A stretch of 64,000 bases of DNA from Pseudogulbenkiania sp. GTDB lineage: Bacteria; Pseudomonadota; Gammaproteobacteria; Burkholderiales; Chromobacteriaceae. Under the pieces are notes generated by a model. The model was not told the origin of the DNA. It searched no databases and saw nothing but the letters and a program-made list of their open reading frames with translations. Below, piece after piece: positions 30,637 through 38,598 of the stretch (the first letter of the stretch is position 1; each line of letters begins with the position of its first letter). The stretch covers positions 1-64,000 of the forward strand of contig JAGLBD010000013.1 in assembly GCA_018260425.1 (NCBI GenBank), given 5' to 3'. The position numbers and the translations under genes were made by a program.

Positions 30637-31383
30637 TTACTGGCCGTTGGCGTGGGCACAGCCGGCAATCAGCTCTTTGAGGCTGTCCGGTTTGACCAAC
30701 TGGATATGTTTGTGGTCAACCACGATCCAGCCTTGTTGCTGGAACTTGGACAAGGTGCGGCTGACGGTTTCCAGTTTCAGGCCGAGGAAACTGCCGATTT
30801 CTTCGCGGCTCATGCGCAGTACGAAGTCGTTGGCGGCAAAGCCACGGCTGGACAGACGTTGCGACAGGTTGAGCAGGAAGGCCGCCAGACGTTCTTCGGC
30901 TTTCATATTGCCCAGCAGCAGCATGACGTTCTGGTCGCGAACGATTTCACGACTCATCAACCGGAAGAAGTGGTGCTGCAGGCTGGGAATGTCGCGACCC
31001 AGACTCTCCATGCGCGAGAACGGCAATTCGCACACTTCGCTGTCTTCCAGTGCGATGGCATCACAGCCGTGCACGCTGGAAGAAATGCCGTCCAGCCCCA
31101 TCAGTTCGCCTGACATCAGGAAGCCGGTCACTTGTTCACGGCCATCCTGACTGGAGACGCAGGTCTTGAAGAAGCCTGTGCGGATAGCGTACAGGGACTT
31201 GAAATTCTCGCCGCTGCGGAACAGGAATTCGCCGCGTTTCATGCGGCGGCTTTGGCGGATTACCGCATCAAGCTGGGCAAGTTCCTCCCGGTTGAGGCCG
31301 ACAGGAAGGCACAGTTCTCTCAGACTGCAATTGGAGCAGCTGACCTTGAGGGTATGGAGCGGGATCAACGTTTGGTCGTTCAT
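30637..31383 (-). CDS. fnr: FNR/ANR-type oxygen-responsive CRP family regulator
   Basis: CSNCSLRELCLP Cys cluster, cyclic-nucleotide-like fold, HTH SREEIGSFLGLKLETVSRTLSKFQQQGW. Confidence 0.93.
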   Translation of the reverse strand: MNDQTLIPLHTLKVSCSNCSLRELCLPVGLNREELAQLDAVIRQSRRMKRGEFLFRSGENFKSLYAIRTGFFKTCVSSQDGREQVTGFLMSGELMGLDGISSSVHGCDAIALEDSEVCELPFSRMESLGRDIPSLQHHFFRLMSREIVRDQNVMLLLGNMKAEERLAAFLLNLSQRLSSRGFAANDFVLRMSREEIGSFLGLKLETVSRTLSKFQQQGWIVVDHKHIQLVKPDSLKELIAGCAHANGQ

Positions 31384-31414
31384 GCTGTGTTTTTCAGCAA
31401 CCTTGTAAATAAGC

Positions 31415-31428
31415 TTGACGCTTGTCAA
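31415..31428. promoter_or_regulatory. FNR-like palindrome between fnr and hemN
   Basis: TTGAC-GCTT-GTCAA perfect inverted repeat; minus strand overlaps a TTGACA -35-like element for fnr. Confidence 0.5.
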
Positions 31429-31492
31429 AGCGGATTCTATCCGTTTTCTACAAATTTACCAGTCCACCACAGCATTTTCCAGTCAGGACATC

Positions 31493-32899
31493 ATGGCACC
31501 CATCCACCCGTTTTTTCCGGATCGCTGCGAATTCGACCGTGAACTGATCGAACGCCTTGATTGTTCAGGACCTCGCTATACGTCGTATCCCACCGCAGAC
31601 CGTTTCACCGATGGTTTCGGCGCAAGAGATTACCTGCATTGGCTGCAGCAACATCGTATCGGTCAGAACAATCGAGCCATATCATTATATGCTCATTTAC
31701 CTTTTTGCAACACGGTCTGCTATTACTGCGGTTGCAACAAGATTATCACCAAAGACAAAAGCCGCGCTGATACCTATCTGGACTATCTGGAAAAGGAAGT
31801 CGATCTGATCGCCGGCGCACTGGGCAAACGCGAGAAGGTTGTTCAGCTGCACTTTGGCGGGGGTACGCCGACCTTTCTGTCCGACGAGCAACTGGAACGG
31901 CTGATGACCTTGCTCAAGACCCGTTTCGAGTTTCTGCCCGAGGGTGAATATTCGATCGAAATCGATCCGCGCAAAGTCGGTCGCGAGACCGTAAAACACT
32001 TGGCCGAGCTGGGTTTCAACCGCATGAGCGTTGGCATTCAGGACTTCGATCCGCGCGTTCAGGAAGCGGTGAATCGCGTGCAGAGCGAGGAGGAAACCCT
32101 TGAGGTGATCGACGCGGCGCGCGAGTCGGGATTCCGCTCGGTCAGTGTCGACCTGATCTATGGTCTGCCGCTGCAGACCCTGGAATCGGTGATGACGACG
32201 CTGGACAAGGTTATTGCGATTTCTCCCGACCGTATCGCACTGTACAACTACGCGCATCTGCCGACGGTATTCATGCCGCAGCGCCGGATCAACGAGGCCG
32301 AGCTGCCGGATGCCGCCACCAAGCTGGATATCCTGCAGGAAGCCGTGAAACGCCTGACCGACGCGGGCTACGTGTTTATCGGCATGGATCACTTCGCCAA
32401 GCCGGAGGATGATCTGGCGGTTGCCTTGCGTCAGGGACGGTTGCAGCGCAATTTCCAGGGCTATTCAACCCATGCCGACTGCGACATGATCGGCCTTGGC
32501 GTGTCCTCCATCGGCAAGGTTGGCCCCTGTTATACGCAGAACCAGAAGGATCTGGAGACCTACTACGCCGACCTCGACAAAGGCCAGTTGCCGGTCATGC
32601 GCGGCATGGTGCTGGATCAGGACGATATCCTGCGCCGTTCCATTATCCAGTCGCTGATGTGTCGGTTTGCCCTGTCGGTGGAAGCGACCGAGCAGGTGTT
32701 CGGCATCAATTTTGCGGACTATTTTGCGACGGAATTGCCGCAGATCCGTGAGCTGCAGGCGAATGGCCTGGTGTGTTTCGACGGCGATTTCCTGATGGTC
32801 GAGCCCAAAGGCCGCTTCCTGATCCGCAATATCGCGATGATTTTCGATAAGCACCTGCGCGAGCGTGAGACCCGCGCCCGCTACTCCAAAGTGATCTGA
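31493..32899 (+). CDS. hemN: Oxygen-independent coproporphyrinogen III oxidase
   Basis: YAHLPFCNTVCYYCGCNKIIT radical SAM cluster; LHFGGGTPTFL. Confidence 0.96.
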   Translation: MAPIHPFFPDRCEFDRELIERLDCSGPRYTSYPTADRFTDGFGARDYLHWLQQHRIGQNNRAISLYAHLPFCNTVCYYCGCNKIITKDKSRADTYLDYLEKEVDLIAGALGKREKVVQLHFGGGTPTFLSDEQLERLMTLLKTRFEFLPEGEYSIEIDPRKVGRETVKHLAELGFNRMSVGIQDFDPRVQEAVNRVQSEEETLEVIDAARESGFRSVSVDLIYGLPLQTLESVMTTLDKVIAISPDRIALYNYAHLPTVFMPQRRINEAELPDAATKLDILQEAVKRLTDAGYVFIGMDHFAKPEDDLAVALRQGRLQRNFQGYSTHADCDMIGLGVSSIGKVGPCYTQNQKDLETYYADLDKGQLPVMRGMVLDQDDILRRSIIQSLMCRFALSVEATEQVFGINFADYFATELPQIRELQANGLVCFDGDFLMVEPKGRFLIRNIAMIFDKHLRERETRARYSKVI

Positions 32900-32984
32900 T
32901 CCGGTCCTGACACTGCATGGCGCCCACGGCAGCCATGCAGTGTGTTACCTTTCTTCCCCCGCATTTCCTGCCTGTTTCCTTCCG

Positions 32985-33119
32985 ATGTTCAAAGCGCTGC
33001 TGAATGGTGTGCTATTAGTGCTGGTTGCCGCCGGCTACGGGCTGTGGTTTGGCCTGAGAGTGGTGTTTTTGCCGCTGGAATGGCTATTAAAAAAGACGTT
33101 TTTTCGTAAAAAAACCTGA
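32985..33119 (+). CDS. Small single-pass membrane protein (44 aa), not in the ORF track
   Basis: MFKALLNGVLLVLVAAGYGLWFGLRVVFLPLEWLLKKTFFRKKT*, hydrophobic helix and basic tail. Confidence 0.45.
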   Translation: MFKALLNGVLLVLVAAGYGLWFGLRVVFLPLEWLLKKTFFRKKT

Positions 33120-33283
33120 TTGAATTGTGGTTTTTTTGCGACAAAATACCTGTGCTGGCGGATTTTCACTAAAAATGTTGCGGCGCATCAAACGCTGTTT
33201 TGTTTTGAATATTCCAATGAAATTGCCATGGTCATGGTGGATCGTGTAGCGTAGCAATCCCACTTTTCCGATCCGCGACGGCA

Positions 33284-34045
33284 ATGATACGAGTCAGCCA
33301 ATTGAGCAAGCAGTTCCCCTTGCCCAAGAAAAAACGTGAGTCCACTCCCGATCCCCGTGAAGACGGTCGGGTCTTTCATGCGGTTCGTCAGGTGTCGTTT
33401 CACTGCGCTGCCGGTGAAGTATTGGGATTGCTCGGCCCCAATGGCGCCGGTAAAACCACCACGCTGCGCATGCTCTCCACCGCACTCGTTCCGTCTGGCG
33501 GTTCGATTGAGGTCAACGGCATTGCGCTGGAAAAGGAATCTCTGGAAGCGCGTCGCCACGTGGGCTTTCTGTCGGGTTCCACCGCCTTGTACGGCCGCTT
33601 GAGCGTTCGGGAAAATATCAGTCTGTTCGGTGAAGCCCATGGATTGCGCGGCGCGGCCCTGAACAGCAAGATCGATGCCTTGCTGGAACGGCTGGACATG
33701 ACCAGTTATGCCGGGCGCCGAGTCGAAACGCTGTCGGCCGGCATGAAACAGCGTGCGGCGATTGCCCGCACGGCGATTCACGACCCCAAGGTCATGATTC
33801 TCGACGAGCCGACCACCGGTCTGGATATCCTCGGCGCATCGGTGGTGATGGACTTCATTCGCGATTGCCGCGACCGTGGCACGGCCGTGGTGTTCTCCAC
33901 GCACCATTTGCACGAAGTCGAAGCACTGTGTCACCGGGTAGCAATCATCCAGCGTGGCACGAGTGTCTTCGAAGGCTCGGTGGATGAATTGCGTGAACGT
34001 GGCCAGGGGGATCTGGCCACCGGTTATCTGGCCTGTCTGGACTGA
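33284..34045 (+). CDS. ABC transporter ATP-binding protein, NatA-like
   Basis: LLGPNGAGKTTTLRML; LSAGMKQRAAIARTAIHDPKVMILDEPTTGLD. Confidence 0.92.
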   Translation: MIRVSQLSKQFPLPKKKRESTPDPREDGRVFHAVRQVSFHCAAGEVLGLLGPNGAGKTTTLRMLSTALVPSGGSIEVNGIALEKESLEARRHVGFLSGSTALYGRLSVRENISLFGEAHGLRGAALNSKIDALLERLDMTSYAGRRVETLSAGMKQRAAIARTAIHDPKVMILDEPTTGLDILGASVVMDFIRDCRDRGTAVVFSTHHLHEVEALCHRVAIIQRGTSVFEGSVDELRERGQGDLATGYLACLD

Positions 34046-34057
34046 GGAGCGGCAAGC

Positions 34058-35257
34058 ATGTGGATCGTATTGCTGAAAGAGCTGCGCGAAATCCTGCGCG
34101 AACGTCGTACCCTGATCGTCATGTTGCTGGTGCCGGCCTTGTTGATGCCCTTGCTGATGGGCGGGCTCGGTGCGCTGGGCGGTATGATGGCGCAGAAGGA
34201 AATGAACAAACCGGTGCCCTATGCGGTGTTCGGCGCGGCCAACTCTCCCGCTTTCGCCAACGCACTGGCGAACATGGACGGCGCCCGGCAGATCCCGCTG
34301 GCCTCGCCGGCCGGGATTGCCGCTGCGCTGGCCGACGAAACAATCCTGCTCGCTGTCGAGATTCCCGCCGGCTTCGATGCCGATCTGGCCGCCGGGAAAC
34401 CGGCCTCGGTCAAAGCCTATTACAACGATGCGGTCTCGGTGGATGTGGTCGGCAAGCGACTCAAAACCATCAAGGACACGCTGGCGACCGAGGTTCGTCG
34501 CCACTATCTGGCCAGCCGTGGACTGAGCGCCGCGCAGCAGGATTTTGCCAGTAAACCGTTCGATATCACCGTGGTGAGCAGTGCCAACGAACGCGAGCGT
34601 CTTGGCGAAATGATCGGTATTTTTCTGCCCTATATCCTGCTGATGACCTCGATCAGCGCCTGCATGGTGGCGGCGCTGGACACCGGTGCCGGTGAAAAGG
34701 AACGCGGTACGCTGGAGTCCTTGCTGTTGTTGCCGGTGAGCCGCGCACATCTGGTGCTGGCCAAGTTCACCGCGGTGGCCTTGACCGGGATCATTGCGGG
34801 AGCCGTGCAGGTGATCTCGATGGCGGTGTGGCTGGCGTTGGCCAGTCATATCGACGGCATGGCCTTTCTGGCCACGATTCTGTCGGGTATCGGAGCGCGC
34901 GAATTCGCCTTGATCGCCTTGCTGGTGTTGCCGGCCAACGCGATTGTCGCCGCCATTCTGCTGACCGTGTCCTTCATTGCCCGTACTTACAAAGAAGCCA
35001 GTAGCTATTCGGGGCAATTGATGTTCCTGCTGGTGATCCCGGTGGCGCTGTCGATGTTGCCCGGCATGAAACTCGCCTCGGCATGGGCGTGGATGCCGGT
35101 GACCAACATCTCCCTGGCGATCAAGGAAGTGCTCAAGGGCACCCTCACCCTGTCAGGATTGGGCATCGTGCTGCTGTCCACCTTGCTGGCCTCGGTGTTG
35201 CTGATCCGGGTGTGCGTGCATCTGTGCCAGCAGGAAAAGGTCCTGTTCCGTTCCTGA
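34058..35257 (+). CDS. ABC transporter permease, NatB-like
   Basis: KELREILRERRTLIVMLLVPALLMP; AGEKERGTLESLLLLPVSRAHLVLAKF; follows the ATPase gene. Confidence 0.9.
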   Translation: MWIVLLKELREILRERRTLIVMLLVPALLMPLLMGGLGALGGMMAQKEMNKPVPYAVFGAANSPAFANALANMDGARQIPLASPAGIAAALADETILLAVEIPAGFDADLAAGKPASVKAYYNDAVSVDVVGKRLKTIKDTLATEVRRHYLASRGLSAAQQDFASKPFDITVVSSANERERLGEMIGIFLPYILLMTSISACMVAALDTGAGEKERGTLESLLLLPVSRAHLVLAKFTAVALTGIIAGAVQVISMAVWLALASHIDGMAFLATILSGIGAREFALIALLVLPANAIVAAILLTVSFIARTYKEASSYSGQLMFLLVIPVALSMLPGMKLASAWAWMPVTNISLAIKEVLKGTLTLSGLGIVLLSTLLASVLLIRVCVHLCQQEKVLFRS

Positions 35258-35264
35258 GAACAGC

Positions 35265-35301
35265 ACAAAAAAACGCCGGTGACGGCAAGCATCATCGGCG
35301 T
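35265..35301 (-). terminator. Intrinsic terminator of udk
   Basis: Minus strand ACGCCGATGA...TCACCGGCGTTTTTTT. Confidence 0.75.
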
Positions 35302-35324
35302 TGGCAGGCGCTGGCGTCGTAACG

Positions 35325-35939
35325 TCAGACGATCAGGCTTTCGATGCGGGCGGTGATCATCTCCACCGCCGGATCGTTGCAACCGTGCGGCAGGATCACG
35401 TCGGCAAAACGCTTGGTCGGCTCGATGAACTGGTTGTGCATCGGACGGACGGTGGCCATGTACTGGTCGATGACGTTTTGCATCGAACGGCCACGTTCGG
35501 CGATATCGCGTTGCAGGCGACGAATGAAACGGACGTCTGAGTCGGTGTCGACAAAGATCTTCAGCGACATCAAGTCGCGCAGCGCGGCATCGTAAAGGGA
35601 GTAGAAGCCCTCGATGAGGATGACCGGTGCCGGAACCACGGTAATGGTTTCCTTGCTGCGCGTGTGGTTGGCGAAGTCGTAGATCGGCATGTCGACCGGC
35701 ACACCGTTGTTCAGATCGTCGATATGCTGCATCAACAACGGCCAGTCGAATGCATGCGGATGGTCGTAGTTGGTCAGCAGGCGCTGCTCGAAGGTCAACT
35801 GGCTTTGGTCGCGGTAGTAGTAATCCTGAATGACCACTGCCGCTTTGTCGGTACCGATCGTTTCCACCAGCTTGCGTGTCACGGTGGTTTTGCCGCTGCC
35901 GCTGCCGCCAGCGATACCGATAATGAAGGGAGTTGCCAT
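35325..35939 (-). CDS. udk: Uridine kinase
   Basis: MATPFIIGIAGGSGSGKTTVTRKLVE...YDHPHAFDWPLL...YDFANHTR. Confidence 0.95.
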   Translation of the reverse strand: MATPFIIGIAGGSGSGKTTVTRKLVETIGTDKAAVVIQDYYYRDQSQLTFEQRLLTNYDHPHAFDWPLLMQHIDDLNNGVPVDMPIYDFANHTRSKETITVVPAPVILIEGFYSLYDAALRDLMSLKIFVDTDSDVRFIRRLQRDIAERGRSMQNVIDQYMATVRPMHNQFIEPTKRFADVILPHGCNDPAVEMITARIESLIV

Positions 35940-36020
35940 TATGACCTCGAAAATTGACAAAAAACGCGACATTCTAATGACTTGCCGGTCGGCGTGCCAT
36001 CCATAAAGCGGCATGCTTGT

Positions 36021-37247
36021 TCAGCTTTGCACCACCGCAGGCTCCGGTCGCACGATCCGGCGCGCCGGAGCGTACTGAAGGAAGGCGGCCAGCAGGGTTG
36101 CCGCCGCACATCCCCACCACAGTGCCCGGCCTCCCCAGCTGCCGTAGACATAGCCGCCCAGTGCGGGCGAGTAGATTGTCCTGCCCGCCCATACCGCACT
36201 ATAGAGCCCGAGGTAACGTCCGCGCAGACGGTGTTCCGAACGCATCATCACCAGCTGGCTGAATGACGGCGAAATCAGCAATTCGCCCAAGGTGATGGTT
36301 ACGGTCATCAGGACGGCAAACACCGCGCCTTGACCGGCCAGCAGCCACAGATAGCCCAGACCATTGAACAGCACGCCAGCCATCGCACAGCGTCCCAGTC
36401 CCCAGCGCATGATGCGCCGGGAGACGGGAACCTGAAAAAACACCACCATCAGGCCATTGATGGAGAACAGGTAGCCAAGCCACTGGGGGGAGAGATGATA
36501 GTGGTCGCGCAGGAACATGCCGACGGTGGAGTACATTTGATCGAAAATGGCGATGGTCACCAGCAAACCGGCCATCAGGGACAGAAACACCGGATCGCTC
36601 CACGGGCTGCCATTGCCGGACTCCTCCCGGCGTTGCTGGCGTGGCATGGCGAGCGGGCTGTTGCGGTAGGCGATGATCATCCACAGCGTGCCCGCCAGAC
36701 TGGCCAGTCCGTTGCTGGCGTACACCCACTGATAGCCATGGCTGGCTATCAGGCCGCCGCTGATGCCGCTGAGCGCGACGCCGAGATTGACGGCAATGCG
36801 CAGCATGCCTTGCGCCAGTGGCCGGCGGCCTTCCTCACAGGGTTCCAGCACCAGGCGTTGATTGACGGGACGAAAGGCACCGTCGCTGAATCCGGAGATC
36901 ATCAGGATCGGCAGAAACAGCCAGAGTGGCAATGGCAGCGCCAGCGCCAGCATGCTTAGCGCCGAGAGGCCCATGAACAACTGGGCCAGACGTACGGCCG
37001 GATAGCGGTCGGTCAAGGCGCCGCCAAGGTAGGAGCCTGCCAGTGCGCCAAGACCGTAGGCTGAGACCATGAACCCCACCCAACGAAAATCGATGGCGTA
37101 GCGGTCGTGCAGGTAAAGTGGCAGAAACAGCTTTGCCATGCCTCCCGCGTTGTTGAGCAGACTGGCCAGCAATTGCACGTAAACCGTGCGTGGCAAACCC
37201 TGATAAGGCCGCAAGAGGCGTTGAAACAGTCGATGAGAGGAAGTCAA
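36021..37247 (-). CDS. MFS transporter
   Basis: 12-TM-like MFS; VSAYGLGALAGSYLGGALTDRYPAVR. Confidence 0.88.
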   Translation of the reverse strand: MTSSHRLFQRLLRPYQGLPRTVYVQLLASLLNNAGGMAKLFLPLYLHDRYAIDFRWVGFMVSAYGLGALAGSYLGGALTDRYPAVRLAQLFMGLSALSMLALALPLPLWLFLPILMISGFSDGAFRPVNQRLVLEPCEEGRRPLAQGMLRIAVNLGVALSGISGGLIASHGYQWVYASNGLASLAGTLWMIIAYRNSPLAMPRQQRREESGNGSPWSDPVFLSLMAGLLVTIAIFDQMYSTVGMFLRDHYHLSPQWLGYLFSINGLMVVFFQVPVSRRIMRWGLGRCAMAGVLFNGLGYLWLLAGQGAVFAVLMTVTITLGELLISPSFSQLVMMRSEHRLRGRYLGLYSAVWAGRTIYSPALGGYVYGSWGGRALWWGCAAATLLAAFLQYAPARRIVRPEPAVVQS

Positions 37248-37295
37248 AAGCAGTCGTCCGGTGTCGTTGTGGTGTGTGCTACCCGCAGCAATGAA

Positions 37296-37889
37296 TCAGT
37301 TGGCCGGCCCCAGCGGCAGGCGGGGTCTGACATTCTGCAGTATGCGGCGCTGGGCGGCTGCAGTAGGATGGATTCCGTCAGCCTGAAATTGCGTCATGTC
37401 GCCGGCAAAACCTTCCATCAGGAAGGGAACGAAGGGCAGGCGGTACTGTCTGGCCAATTGGTGGTAGACCCCGCTGAAGCGACGGGTATACTCGGGTCCG
37501 TAGTTGGGTGGCAGCGCCATTCCGACCAGCACCACCCGTGCATTCTTGTCACGACAGGTACGTATCATGGCATCAAGATTGGCTTGCATCGCCTCGAGCG
37601 GCAGGCCGCGCAGTCCGTCATTGGCCCCCAGTTCCAGAATCACCAGATCCGGGCGTTGGGCCGCCAGGGCGGCGGGCAGGCGCGCGAGACCGCCAGCCGT
37701 TGTCTCGCCGGATTGACTGGCATTGACGACCCGATGGTGTTTTCCCAACTGCTGTTGCAGTAAATTGACCCAGCCTTCACCGGGTTTCAGCCCGTAGCCT
37801 GCCGAGAGACTGTCGCCGAAGACCATCAACGTCGCGGAATGGGCCGGGAGACACAACAAGGACAGAAGCAGAAGGACGGCTTTTTTCAC
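37296..37889 (-). CDS. tesA: GDSL esterase / acyl-CoA thioesterase I, TesA-like
   Basis: Signal peptide; MVFGDSLSAGYGL, LGANDGLRGL, DGIHPTAAAQ; probable GTG start. Confidence 0.9.
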   Translation of the reverse strand: MKKAVLLLLSLLCLPAHSATLMVFGDSLSAGYGLKPGEGWVNLLQQQLGKHHRVVNASQSGETTAGGLARLPAALAAQRPDLVILELGANDGLRGLPLEAMQANLDAMIRTCRDKNARVVLVGMALPPNYGPEYTRRFSGVYHQLARQYRLPFVPFLMEGFAGDMTQFQADGIHPTAAAQRRILQNVRPRLPLGPAN

Positions 37890-37890
37890 T

Positions 37891-38598
37891 ATGGCATCCT
37901 CAAACATGAACGAAGTGGACAAAACACTGGTGCTGGAAGCGCGCCAACTGGCCAAGAGCGTCGATTTTCATGGCGAGCATCTGGTCATTCTGCGCGAGGC
38001 GGATTTGTCGCTGGCGCGTGGCGAAAGCGTGGCCATTGTCGGGGCATCCGGCTCTGGCAAGTCTACCTTGCTATCGCTGTTGGCGGGGCTGGATTATCCG
38101 AGCAACGGCGATGTCTTCTTGCTGGGACAGTCCTTGTTCGATCTCAGCGAAGACCAGCGTGCCCGGCTGCGGCGTGACCGGGTCGGTTTCGTCTTTCAGA
38201 ATTTCCAGTTGTTGCCCCAGCTCACCGCACTGGAAAACGTCATGCTGCCGCTGGAGCTGGCCGGACGACGCGACGCGCGCGAAGGGGCGACGGCGATGAT
38301 GGAGCGGGTGGGACTCGGTCATCGTCTCACGCATTTTCCGCGCCATCTGTCGGGAGGCGAGCAACAACGGGTGGCGCTGGCGCGCGCCTTCGTTATCCAG
38401 CCACGTATTTTGTTTGCCGATGAGCCGACCGGCAACCTCGATATGTCCACCGGCCGTCAGGTGATCGATCTGCTGTTCCGTCTCAATGAAGAAGAAGGCA
38501 CCTCGCTGGTGCTGGTGACGCATGATACCGAGCTTGCGGGTCGCTGCGATGCCATCTGCCGGTTGGTGGACGGGCGTCTCAATGGAGCCGGGCGATGA
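37891..38598 (+). CDS. ybbA: ABC transporter ATP-binding protein, YbbA-like
   Basis: [48 protein letters not shown]; divergent from tesA as in E. coli. Confidence 0.9.
   Translation: MASSNMNEVDKTLVLEARQLAKSVDFHGEHLVILREADLSLARGESVAIVGASGSGKSTLLSLLAGLDYPSNGDVFLLGQSLFDLSEDQRARLRRDRVGFVFQNFQLLPQLTALENVMLPLELAGRRDAREGATAMMERVGLGHRLTHFPRHLSGGEQQRVALARAFVIQPRILFADEPTGNLDMSTGRQVIDLLFRLNEEEGTSLVLVTHDTELAGRCDAICRLVDGRLNGAGR

Noticed and set aside
33188-35017. 609-aa ORF antisense to the NatA/NatB-like genes
   Set aside because: Shadow ORF with no domain signature; both sense genes are clear.
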